A DNA stretch of 5,848 nucleotides from Afipia sp. (GTDB lineage: Bacteria; Pseudomonadota; Alphaproteobacteria; Rhizobiales; Xanthobacteraceae): NCBI GenBank assembly GCA_026400415.1, contig JAPLPA010000214.1, positions 1 to 5,848 on the forward strand, written 5' to 3'. The position numbers were made by a program, and so were the translations under genes. Under the pieces are notes generated by a model. That model had not been told where the DNA came from. It ran no database searches and was given only the letters and a program-made list of their open reading frames with translations. Below, one piece after another: positions 1-5,588 of this stretch; positions within the stretch are counted from its first letter, which is position 1; every line of letters begins with the position of its first letter.

Positions 1-1
1 G

Positions 2-682
2 ACGCTGGCTGAAGAAGTCTGGCGTGCCGCGCGCGCGGATGAAACCTTCAACGCCGAGCAGTTGCAGGACATACTGCAGCGCCGCGCGCCGATCTACGAT
101 AAATCCGCCGACGGCCATTACAATCTGATTTCGGCCTTACACAAATCGGTACGCGGCTCGGACCCCGATGCGTCACTCTATTATCTCGCGCGCATGCTGG
201 ATGCCGGTGAAGATCCGCTGTTTCTGGCGCGACGGGTCGTGCGCATGGCGGTCGAGGATATTGGTCTCGCCGATCCTCAAGCGCTGGTGATCGCCAATGC
301 GGCGAAAGACACGTATGATTTTCTCGGCCACCCCGAGGGCGAACTTGCGATCGCGCAGGCGGTCATTTATCTGGCCACCGCGCCGAAATCCAACGCCGCC
401 TACAAGGCATTTGGGGCTGCGATGCGGGCGGCGAAAGAAGGCGGCTCGTTGCTGCCGCCCAAGCACATTCTCAATTCGCCAACCAAGCTGATGAAATCGG
501 AAGGCTATGGCGGCGGCTACGAATATGACCACGACACCCCGGAGGCATTTTCGGGACAAGACTACTTTCCCGAAGCACTCGGCCGCCAGACGTTCTACGA
601 TCCGCCGGATCGCGGCTTCGAGCGCGAGATTCGCAAACGGCTCGACTATTGGGCGAAATTGAGAAAAGACAAATCGTCATGA
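2..682 (+). CDS. rarA: Replication-associated recombination protein A (RarA/MgsA), C-terminal half, 5' end outside the window
   Basis: This is the C-terminal half of the AAA+ ATPase RarA, which acts at stalled replication forks and interacts with SSB and the recombination machinery. The frame is open from base 2 to the TGA at 680-682 (226 codons). RarA is usually about 430-450 residues, so the Walker A/B ATPase part lies to the left of the window. A TTG at 62-64 is in frame but is not a credible start, because the reading frame and family similarity continue upstream of it (TLAEEVWRAAR). Visible family hallmarks are ISALHKSVRGSDPDASLYYL, ARRVVRMAVEDIGLADP, FLGHPEGELAIAQAVIYLA and PKSNAAYKAFGAA, then the C-terminal PPKHILNSPTKLMKSEGYG and QDYFPE segments. 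These belong to the helical lid and the C-terminal tetramerisation domain. The stop overlaps the rluC start by ATGA, which suggests co-transcription and translational coupling. Nothing looks broken. Confidence 0.95.
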   Translation, partial: TLAEEVWRAARADETFNAEQLQDILQRRAPIYDKSADGHYNLISALHKSVRGSDPDASLYYLARMLDAGEDPLFLARRVVRMAVEDIGLADPQALVIANAAKDTYDFLGHPEGELAIAQAVIYLATAPKSNAAYKAFGAAMRAAKEGGSLLPPKHILNSPTKLMKSEGYGGGYEYDHDTPEAFSGQDYFPEALGRQTFYDPPDRGFEREIRKRLDYWAKLRKDKSS

Positions 683-1920
683 GCCGCCGAGTCAGAAAAC
701 CACTCGCGAAAAAGTCCGAACGCGAGGATAAGCGCGGACGCTTCGACAAGCGAGGCAAGAATTCTTCAGTCAAGCGCTCGACGGACAAACGCGGCGATAA
801 GCCATCGTTTGGAAAACGTGACGACGAGCGACGTCCATCCGCGAAATTTCAGCCGCGCGCCGCAAAGCCGATGCGTGCGCCGCCACCGGACCCCATCCGC
901 GAGGAAAAACCCGCGCGGCCCCCTTTGCCGACGAAGGTGCAAACGGTCGTCGTAACTCCCGACGAAAACAATATGCGCGTCGATCGTTTTCTGGAGCATC
1001 GTTTTCCGGGACTGTCGTTTTCGCATATCCAGCGTATTGTCCGCAAAGGCGAGTTGCGGGTGAACGGCAAGCGTGCCGACAGCAAGGATCGACTCGAAGA
1101 AGGCGCGAGCGTCCGCATTCCGCCGCTGCAACTCGACGCTCCAAAAGGCGGCGGCGAGTTGTCGGAAGCAGCAAGCAAAACGCGCGAGGCGTTGCGCGAT
1201 ATGATCCTGTTTGAGGACGCCGACATTATGGTGCTGAACAAGCCGGCCGGCCTCGCCGTGCAGGGCGGCTCGGGTCTCAGCAAGCATGTCGATCAGATGC
1301 TCGAGACGATGCGCGACTCCAAAGGTCAGCGCCCGCGTCTGGTGCATCGGCTTGATCGCGAAACATCAGGCTGTCTGCTGATCGCGAAAACGCGGTTTGC
1401 CGCATCGGCATTGACCGGATCGTTCCGTCATCGCTCCGCACGCAAGATTTACTGGGCGCTGGTCGCCGGCGTGCCGAAACCCAAGCAGGGCCGCATCTCG
1501 ACATATCTCGCCAAAGACGAGAGCGAAGAAGATTCGATCATGCGTGTTGCCGCTCACGGCGATGAGGGCGCGGCGCATGCGGTGACCTATTACGCTGTGG
1601 TGGAGGCCTCCGCGCAGAAACTCGCATGGGTATCGCTGAAGCCCGTCACTGGACGCACCCATCAATTGCGTGCCCACATGGCGCATATCGATCACGCCAT
1701 CGTCGGCGATCCGAAATATTTCAACAAGGAAAACTGGGAACTTCCCGGCGGCATCCAGAAGCGCCTCCACCTGTTGGCGCGGCGCATTGTCATTCCGCAT
1801 CCACGGGGAGGGTTCATCGATGTGACGGCACCGCTGCCGCCGCACATGCTGCAATCGTGGAACCTGCTTGGACTTGAGTCGGATCGTTTCGATCCCATCG
1901 AGAACGCCCCGGAGGATTAG
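679..1920 (+). CDS. rluC: RluC-type 23S rRNA pseudouridine synthase (RluA family) with S4 domain and basic N-terminal tail
   Basis: This 413-residue protein should isomerise specific uridines of 23S rRNA to pseudouridine (positions 955, 2504 and 2580 for E. coli RluC). I chose the ATG at 679 because it overlaps the rarA stop as ATGA and follows a purine-rich GAGAAAAG at 661-668; an in-frame TTG at 649 would add ten residues with no support. Residues 1 to about 85 are a Lys/Arg/Asp-rich, probably disordered extension. An S4 RNA-binding domain follows at about 99-150 (VDRFLEHRF, then VRKGELRVNG). The catalytic domain has NKPAGLAVQGGSGLS at 187-201, the catalytic loop HRLDRETSG at 223-231 with Asp226 as nucleophile, and GRTHQLRAHM at 325-334. 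HRLDR-TSG and the GGSGLS stretch favour RluC over RluD. E. coli RluC is 319 residues, so the extra length is mainly the N-terminal tail. RluC rather than another RluA-family member is an inference from motifs. Confidence 0.93.
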   Translation: MSRRVRKPLAKKSEREDKRGRFDKRGKNSSVKRSTDKRGDKPSFGKRDDERRPSAKFQPRAAKPMRAPPPDPIREEKPARPPLPTKVQTVVVTPDENNMRVDRFLEHRFPGLSFSHIQRIVRKGELRVNGKRADSKDRLEEGASVRIPPLQLDAPKGGGELSEAASKTREALRDMILFEDADIMVLNKPAGLAVQGGSGLSKHVDQMLETMRDSKGQRPRLVHRLDRETSGCLLIAKTRFAASALTGSFRHRSARKIYWALVAGVPKPKQGRISTYLAKDESEEDSIMRVAAHGDEGAAHAVTYYAVVEASAQKLAWVSLKPVTGRTHQLRAHMAHIDHAIVGDPKYFNKENWELPGGIQKRLHLLARRIVIPHPRGGFIDVTAPLPPHMLQSWNLLGLESDRFDPIENAPED

Positions 1921-1934
1921 TCACGCTTGCGTGA
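1921..1934. repeat. Short perfect inverted repeat directly after the rluC stop
   Basis: TCACG and CGTGA flank CTTG, immediately after the TAG of rluC. As RNA this is a five-base-pair stem closed by G(CUUG)C, a known unusually stable tetraloop. No T-run follows, so it is not a classical intrinsic terminator. It could protect the 3' end of the rarA-rluC message, act as a weak pause site, or be an operator half-site pair for the next gene. Function is unproven. Confidence 0.4.
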
Positions 1935-1959
1935 CTCGCTTGTGCTTGCGCTGCACCGC

Positions 1960-1965
1960 TACAAT
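1960..1965 (+). promoter_or_regulatory. Possible -10 element for the small exported protein gene
   Basis: TACAAT matches the sigma-70 -10 consensus at five of six positions and lies 9 bases before the ATG at 1975. The best nearby -35-like hexamer is TTGTGC at 1940-1945, but its spacer is only 14 bases, which is short. A start from this box would begin about 2-3 bases before the ATG and give an almost leaderless mRNA, which fits the absence of a Shine-Dalgarno sequence. This is a weak call from sequence alone. Confidence 0.2.
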
Positions 1966-1974
1966 CTGACTGTC

Positions 1975-2340
1975 ATGCGAAAATTTCCGATCTTGCTGGC
2001 GGTCCTTGTTGCGCTCGTCACCGTTCAAGCCGCAACGGCTCAGATCCCGCCTGCGCCCGGAGCGTCGCCTGTGATTCCGTTTCCGACCGCTCCGCCGCCA
2101 CCGCCTCCGCCGCCGATCACGGTGCCGCAGGTGCCTCAGATGAATTCGCCGCCGAAATTCGAATTGCAGAACACGACGCCTAGTCTCGTCGAACAGGATG
2201 GACCGCCGGAACCGATCTACAAGCCTGAGCGCCGCCGGTCTTTCAGCAATCGCGTGCAGCGCTGTCTCGATGAAGGCGCCGCCATGGGCCTCGGCCCGAA
2301 CGAGCGCGCGGCTTACTCTCGCAGTTGCGCCACGCGATAG
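1975..2340 (+). CDS. Small exported proline-rich hypothetical protein
   Basis: I do not recognise a named family. The 121-residue product begins with a clear Sec signal peptide: MRK, a hydrophobic core PILLAVLVALVTV, and a likely signal peptidase I cut after Ala-Thr-Ala (residues 20-22), leaving Gln23. The mature part is proline-rich at 25-60, with eight consecutive prolines at 40-47 (bases 2092-2115). A basic patch KPERRRSFSNR lies at 83-93. The C-terminal block has two cysteines, Cys97 in RCLDEGAA and Cys118 in SRSCATR, which could form one periplasmic disulfide. I chose the ATG at 1975 because it starts the signal peptide; the in-frame TTG at 1927 would add 16 residues in front of it. No good Shine-Dalgarno sequence is visible. 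The gene follows rluC by 54 bases and converges with the DUF3828-like gene. A periplasmic or envelope location is inferred. Confidence 0.75.
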   Translation: MRKFPILLAVLVALVTVQAATAQIPPAPGASPVIPFPTAPPPPPPPPITVPQVPQMNSPPKFELQNTTPSLVEQDGPPEPIYKPERRRSFSNRVQRCLDEGAAMGLGPNERAAYSRSCATR

Positions 2341-2344
2341 ACCT

Positions 2345-2803
2345 TCAGTTTTTTAACTGCGACAGAAACATCCGCAACGAATCGTGCGTGCTTTCCACGT
2401 CATAGATCAGCCAGCCGTCCGACCTCTTGACGACGATGAAGTTCAGCGAGACCGGCTTGCCGTCATTTGTGAAGGAGGCCTCCACATAGGTGCGGTCGAA
2501 TTGTCTGAGCGTGACGGCAATGTTGACCGGCCCCAGTTTCCATGACGGGCTTTGTACGAAAAAATCGTAGGGTGGCGGCCGGATCGCAGTCCAGACCGCC
2601 TGCAACCCGTCATCGAAAAAGTTTCGTACGGTGTCTTCGTCGCGAGGCAGGCCTTGGGAAAATCCATCTGCGCCGGATCCGTAATAGGCATAGACATTGC
2701 GAACGACGGATTCGGGCGTTTGAAATCCGGCAATCGCATGAGAAAGCGGGGTGCACAGCATTCCGATCAATGCGATAAACGTCGAGCGTACAGAATTGGC
2801 CAC
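2345..2803 (-). CDS. Exported DUF3828-like protein
   Basis: This 152-residue protein is read from a GTG at 2803-2801. I chose that start because AAGGA lies six bases upstream and because it opens directly into a signal peptide: polar VANSVRS, a hydrophobic core TFIALIGMLCTPL, and a likely cut after Ala-Ile-Ala (23-25). The frame stays open up to 2980, but the added 59 residues are polar and precede the signal peptide, so they are not credible. The mature domain begins TPESVVRNVYAYYG, has RDEDTVRNFFDDGLQAVW in the middle, and ends with SLNFIVVKRSDGWLIYDV (about residues 118-136) and a short helix. This pattern, an N-terminal helix with paired tyrosines and a C-terminal strand reading G-W-I-DV, resembles the DUF3828 (NTF2-like) family of exported proteins of unknown function. 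Family assignment is by eye. Cys17 sits within the signal peptide but lacks a proper lipobox, so I do not call it a lipoprotein. Confidence 0.75.
   Translation of the reverse strand: MANSVRSTFIALIGMLCTPLSHAIAGFQTPESVVRNVYAYYGSGADGFSQGLPRDEDTVRNFFDDGLQAVWTAIRPPPYDFFVQSPSWKLGPVNIAVTLRQFDRTYVEASFTNDGKPVSLNFIVVKRSDGWLIYDVESTHDSLRMFLSQLKN
2346..2359. terminator. Small inverted repeat at the convergent gene ends, possible weak bidirectional terminator
   Basis: CAGTT and AACTG flank TTTT, six bases past the stop of the plus-strand gene and overlapping the last codons and part of the stop of the minus-strand gene. The stem is only five mostly AT pairs and no separate T-tract follows it, so termination would be weak. 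Its place between two converging genes, whose stops are 4 bases apart, is what suggests the role. Confidence 0.25.
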
Positions 2804-2891
2804 GTCATTTCCTTGCTGCGCTCTGCCGATCTTGCCATATAAATGGCGCTGACGGCCATGATGAAATTCCGACGGTATTGAAAGAAGCGCG
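2804..2891. promoter_or_regulatory. Divergent intergenic region with an AT-rich inverted repeat and promoter-like hexamers
   Basis: These 88 bases separate the minus-strand DUF3828-like gene from the ATP12 gene and should hold promoters for both. A perfect inverted repeat GCCAT-ATAA-ATGGC lies at 2834-2847. Within it TATAAA (2838-2843) could serve as a plus-strand -10 with TTGCTG (2813-2818) as -35, at a long 19-base spacing. Alternatively TTGCCA (2832-2837) is a -35 with a poorer CATGAT -10 at 2857-2862. On the minus strand the same AT block reads TTTATA. A factor bound to the repeat could affect both genes, but this is inference. Confidence 0.3.
2810..2814 (-). promoter_or_regulatory. Ribosome binding site that fixes the GTG start of the DUF3828-like gene
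   Basis: On the minus strand AAGGA is followed by six bases and then GTG at 2803. It is the strongest Shine-Dalgarno sequence I noticed at a gene start in the window and it favours the GTG over any upstream start. An ATG lies between the two, out of frame, and opens only a 13-codon reading frame. Confidence 0.6.
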
Positions 2892-3665
2892 ATGCGTGAA
2901 CTGTTCGACGAGCTAGCAGGGAAATCGCCGCTCGATCCGCGCGAGGCGTCGCGGAAATCCTCGCGAACGCCGCTGCGCAATCGTTTCTACAAGCTCGCAT
3001 CTGCCATCGAGGCCGAGGGCGGATTTGCCGTTGCGCTGGACGGCAAGCCAATTCGCACGCCGGGGAAAAACGCACTGGTCGCACCGAACAGCGCGCTCGC
3101 CGAAGCGATGGCAGCGGAATGGAACGCGCAAGGCGAGATGATCGACCCGATGTCGATGCCGCTGACACGTTTGGCGAACAGCGCCATCGATGGGGTTGCT
3201 GCGAATACGCAAGCCGTCGCCGACGACATCGCAAACTATTTCGGCTCGGATCTTCTTTTCTATCGCGCAAGCTTTCCGGCGGAGTTGATCGCGCGGCAGG
3301 CGCAGCATTGGGACCCGGTGCTGCGTTGGGCTGCCGACGATCTCGGTGCACATTTCATCCTCACCGAGGGCGTTTTGCATGTGGCGCAGCCTGAGCAGGC
3401 GATTGCGGCGGCGCGGGCGAAATTGCCGAACGACTCCTGGCCTGTGGCCGCGCTTCATGTCGCCACCACCATCACCGGCTCGGCGTTGCTTGCGCTGGCG
3501 CTGAAAGAGGGCGTCCTCGACAAGTCGCAGGTCTGGGCGGCGGCCCATGTCGATGAGGACTGGAATGCGGAGAAATGGGGGTCGGACGGAGAGGTCGAGT
3601 TGCGCCGCGCGGCTCGCCTGCGTGATTTTGAGGCAGCGGCCTTAATGCTAAAGGCGCTGTCCTAG
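2892..3665 (+). CDS. atp12: ATP12-family F1-ATPase assembly chaperone
   Basis: This 257-residue protein belongs to the ATP12 family. In mitochondria Atp12 binds the F1 alpha subunit before assembly of the alpha3beta3 hexamer; the alphaproteobacterial homologues are thought to do the same in the cytoplasm. Family signatures run the whole length: MRELFDELAGKSPLDP at the start, RFYK at 31-34, LDGKPIRTPGKN at 49-60, AAEW at 74-77, MPLTRLANSAID at 89-100, DLLFYRA at 120-126, HWDPVLRW at 139-146, ALHVATTITGSALLALAL at 187-204, and the C-terminal EDWNAEKWGSDGE at 222-234. Conserved acidic residues in this last block are where a functionally important glutamate is reported in yeast Atp12. Length is normal for the bacterial family. 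The ATG at 2892 follows only a weak purine-rich GAAAGAAG. There is no signal peptide or membrane segment. The F1F0 genes themselves are not in the window. Confidence 0.95.
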   Translation: MRELFDELAGKSPLDPREASRKSSRTPLRNRFYKLASAIEAEGGFAVALDGKPIRTPGKNALVAPNSALAEAMAAEWNAQGEMIDPMSMPLTRLANSAIDGVAANTQAVADDIANYFGSDLLFYRASFPAELIARQAQHWDPVLRWAADDLGAHFILTEGVLHVAQPEQAIAAARAKLPNDSWPVAALHVATTITGSALLALALKEGVLDKSQVWAAAHVDEDWNAEKWGSDGEVELRRAARLRDFEAAALMLKALS

Positions 3666-3689
3666 AGGTTTAAGTTAACGAGAGGTTTA
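3664..3689 (+). promoter_or_regulatory. Direct repeat AGAGGTTTA x2 enclosing a near-consensus CtrA-type site
   Basis: AGAGGTTTA occurs at 3664-3672 and again at 3681-3689, a period of 17 bases; the first copy overlaps the ATP12 stop. Between and across them, TTAA at 3675-3678, seven bases, then TTTA at 3686-3689 followed by C gives TTAA-N7-TTTAC, one mismatch from the CtrA consensus TTAA-N7-TTAA. CtrA is the alphaproteobacterial cell-cycle regulator that controls many flagellar genes, and the downstream gene is FliK-like. The site ends 24 bases before that gene's ATG, which is close for a standard promoter, so repression or a nearly leaderless start would have to be considered. No clear -10 hexamer is visible. 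Confidence 0.4.
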
Positions 3690-3713
3690 CGACGCGGGCG
3701 GTAGCTTCCCCCG

Positions 3714-5588
3714 ATGTCAATTGCGATCAATCCCATTTTTCCGGTTATCGGCGCGCAGGGCGTGGCGGCAGGCGTGGTGCTGCAGCCCGGCACCGTGATC
3801 GATGCCACCGTGTTGAAGGTGCTCGACGCCAATCTGGTTCGCATCGCGATTGCGAATCTTTCAATCGATGTTTTGTCCGAAGTTCCGCTCAAGCCCGGAC
3901 AGGCGTTGCAGCTTGCGGTGTTGCAAACCGAGCAGGGCGTGAAGCTCGCCATTGTGCCGCAGACAGGCGATGGCGACGGCGCTCCGGCTTTGTCTCCAGG
4001 TACAGGTTCGCCGTCACCAGCTGTCGCGCCCGCGCTCGATGAAGCATCGAGCGCACCGCAATCCGCCAACAACGTCGCACCGAATATCGCTGCACCCAAA
4101 ATTGCACCGACTGACGCGCCCGTCGATCCGCGCGCCGCGCGTCCGTTGACAAATATAGAAGCGCTGGTTGTGTCCGCTGTCGCGCAATCGGCGGCCGCCA
4201 AGCAGACCAGTCTGTCGCCATTGTTCGCGAACCTGAATGTCGCGGCGACATTGCAGTCGCTGCCGCCTGCGCTGCAGGAAGCGGCGGCGAAACTGCTCGC
4301 TGTTCGTCCCGAGCTGAACACAGCCTTGACGGGCGGCGACGTCAAGGCGGCTTTCGAGAAGTCGGGATTGTTTCTCGAACAGGCGCTGGCGGCGAAAGCT
4401 ACGACAACGCCCTCGACGCCACAGGCTGCGTCAACAGCGGGCGACCCAGCGGAGACACCCGATCTCAAGGCGGCGTTGATCGTATTCCGGCAGACGGTCG
4501 CGTCCTGGCTTGGCAACGCGGCGCAGCCAAGTCAAAGCGCATTGCCATCTCCCGAAATACCCACGCAACCGTCAGCGCAACAGTCGGCATCGGCACAAAA
4601 ACCCGCTTCGACGGCCGAAGCATCGTTACAGAATTTGGCCGGCGCAGCGGTACCCGGCACAGCGCAGCAGTCCGGCCCAACCGCATCGCCATCGATTGTG
4701 CCGCAGCAGTCATCGGGAATTCAATATGACGAAATTCTGCTCCCGCAGGCCTCGATAACGGTCGCCGACGAACACAGCGGGATCGACCCCAAAATTCAGA
4801 TCTATGCGCCATCCGATCAGCTGCCAACCGCAACAGCGCGCGCGACTGCAGCGAACACCGGCCTGGCGTCGCTGCAGGAAGTGCTGCAGGCGTTTCCGAA
4901 AGGCGTCCGTGATGCGGTAGCAATGCTACTTGATACGGAGACCAACGCACCGCACGGCGCTTTTAATGCTTCATTTGGCGCAAAGCCCGCAAGCTTTGCA
5001 TCCGATGCAACCGACGTTCCTCCGCCGCCATTTCGAGGTGCCGCACCGTCGGCGCAGCCGGTTGCTGCACCTTCGCTTGCGCCTGACGCCGAACCTGTCG
5101 CCGTCGCGCGGCATCTCGTTGACGACGCCGATGCGGCCATCGCGCGCCAGACATTATTGCAGGTGGCATCCTTGCCGGATCGTGCAGACGTACAAGGCCT
5201 GCGTCCCGACGCAAACGTGCCACGCTGGAATTTCGAAATACCGTTTGCCACTCCTCAAGGAACAGCCGTCGCCCAATTCGAGATTTCGCGCGATAGCGGC
5301 AGCATCAGCGTCGATCCATCGAAAAAAGTCTGGCGCGCCAGATTTTCGCTCAATGTTGAGCCGACCGGACCGGTGCATGCACTGGTGACATTGAGCGGCG
5401 ACCGCGCGTCGGTGCGGATGTGGGCGGAACGCCCGTCAACCGCGGCGCAACTGCGCGCCAACGCGCCGCAACTCACGCATGCATTGCGCGAGGCGGCGTT
5501 GGAGCCGGGCGACATCGTGATCGGGGACGGCGTGCCGCCGCAGCCCACGCAACCCTCCGCCGGACATTTTCTGGATCGCGCACTATGA
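3714..5588 (+). CDS. FliK-like protein with C-terminal flagellar hook-length control (Flg_hook) domain
   Basis: This 624-residue protein has FliK-like architecture. Residues about 24-83 form a compact beta-rich block (GTVIDATVLKVLDANLVRIA, then LKPGQALQLAVLQTEQGVKL). Residues 84-145 are an Ala/Pro/Ser linker. A helical segment at 146-226 ends in KSGLFLEQALA, a pattern typical of FliK-like proteins, with DLKAALIVFRQTVASWL at 250-266. A second Gln/Ser/Pro-rich linker covers 270-335. Helical pieces follow at 386-407 and at 469-489 (DDADAAIARQTLLQVASLPD). The C-terminal domain at about 501-612 starts NVPRWNFEIPFATPQG, includes ARFSLNVEPTGPVHALVTL and ends LTHALREAALEPGDIVIGDG, matching the Flg_hook fold. 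FliK measures hook length and through this domain switches FlhB to late substrates. The start at 3714 has little Shine-Dalgarno support, but it precedes a conserved-looking N-terminus. There is no signal peptide, as expected of a type III export substrate. It overlaps the FlhB-like gene by ATGA. Whether it is the true flagellar FliK or a paralogue cannot be told from the window. Confidence 0.8.
   Translation: MSIAINPIFPVIGAQGVAAGVVLQPGTVIDATVLKVLDANLVRIAIANLSIDVLSEVPLKPGQALQLAVLQTEQGVKLAIVPQTGDGDGAPALSPGTGSPSPAVAPALDEASSAPQSANNVAPNIAAPKIAPTDAPVDPRAARPLTNIEALVVSAVAQSAAAKQTSLSPLFANLNVAATLQSLPPALQEAAAKLLAVRPELNTALTGGDVKAAFEKSGLFLEQALAAKATTTPSTPQAASTAGDPAETPDLKAALIVFRQTVASWLGNAAQPSQSALPSPEIPTQPSAQQSASAQKPASTAEASLQNLAGAAVPGTAQQSGPTASPSIVPQQSSGIQYDEILLPQASITVADEHSGIDPKIQIYAPSDQLPTATARATAANTGLASLQEVLQAFPKGVRDAVAMLLDTETNAPHGAFNASFGAKPASFASDATDVPPPPFRGAAPSAQPVAAPSLAPDAEPVAVARHLVDDADAAIARQTLLQVASLPDRADVQGLRPDANVPRWNFEIPFATPQGTAVAQFEISRDSGSISVDPSKKVWRARFSLNVEPTGPVHALVTLSGDRASVRMWAERPSTAAQLRANAPQLTHALREAALEPGDIVIGDGVPPQPTQPSAGHFLDRAL
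4032..4054. repeat. Perfect 10-bp inverted repeat inside the FliK-like gene
   Basis: GCGCTCGATG (4032-4041) and CATCGAGCGC (4045-4054) flank a 3-base AAG loop, giving a 23-base hairpin with no mismatch. It encodes ALDEASSA in the first low-complexity linker. No T-run follows. It could slow ribosomes or polymerase, or be a remnant of a short palindromic repeat; the linker setting means protein sequence hardly constrains it. Confidence 0.5.
4980..5010. repeat. Two overlapping, mutually exclusive inverted repeats inside the FliK-like gene
   Basis: GCAAAGC (4980-4986) pairs with GCTTTGC (4993-4999) across CCGCAA. TTGCAT (4996-5001) pairs with ATGCAA (5005-5010) across CCG. They share TTGC at 4996-4999, so an RNA could form only one at a time. 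Both pairings are perfect but short, and they may be chance in a biased sequence. Confidence 0.3.
5322..5346. terminator. Palindrome resembling a bidirectional intrinsic terminator inside the FliK-like C-terminal domain
   Basis: TCTGGCGCGCCAGA at 5329-5342 is a perfect 14-base palindrome. Six A's (5322-5327) and a G precede it and TTTT (5343-5346) follows. As plus-strand RNA the stem AAAGUCUGG / CCAGAUUUU closes a CGCG loop, with one G-U pair. On the minus strand the hairpin is followed by C and six T's, which looks more like a true intrinsic terminator. It encodes SKKVWRARFS in a conserved domain, so some of the sequence is set by the protein. Terminator activity is unproven. Confidence 0.3.

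Noticed and set aside
62..64. TTG as the start of a short RarA-like protein
   Set aside because: The frame continues upstream with RarA-like sequence to the window edge, so the gene is simply cut by the window.
649..678. TTG start for rluC at 649
   Set aside because: The ATG at 679 has the ATGA overlap with rarA and a purine-rich stretch at suitable distance; the ten extra residues lie within rarA coding sequence.
766..1347. Minus-strand open frames opposite rluC
   Set aside because: They are rich in Arg, Ala and His with no recognisable motif, as expected from the complement of a GC-rich gene.
2092..2115. CCG-rich run as a simple-sequence repeat that could change length
   Set aside because: It codes for eight prolines but mixes CCG, CCA and CCT codons, so it is not a pure repeat tract prone to slippage.
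2804..2980. N-terminal extension of the DUF3828-like gene to an upstream start at 2980
   Set aside because: The extra 59 residues would precede a signal peptide and overlap the ATP12 gene; the GTG at 2803 has a good Shine-Dalgarno sequence.
3676..3714. Sigma-54 promoter before the FliK-like gene
   Set aside because: I could not find a GG-N10-GC pair with the expected TGGCAC and TTGC surroundings.
3662..4516. Long minus-strand open frame (284 codons) opposite the FliK-like gene
   Set aside because: Its composition (runs of Ala, Ser, Gly, Thr) mirrors the Ala/Pro/Ser-rich linker on the other strand, and no family features are visible. The plus-strand frame has recognisable domains.
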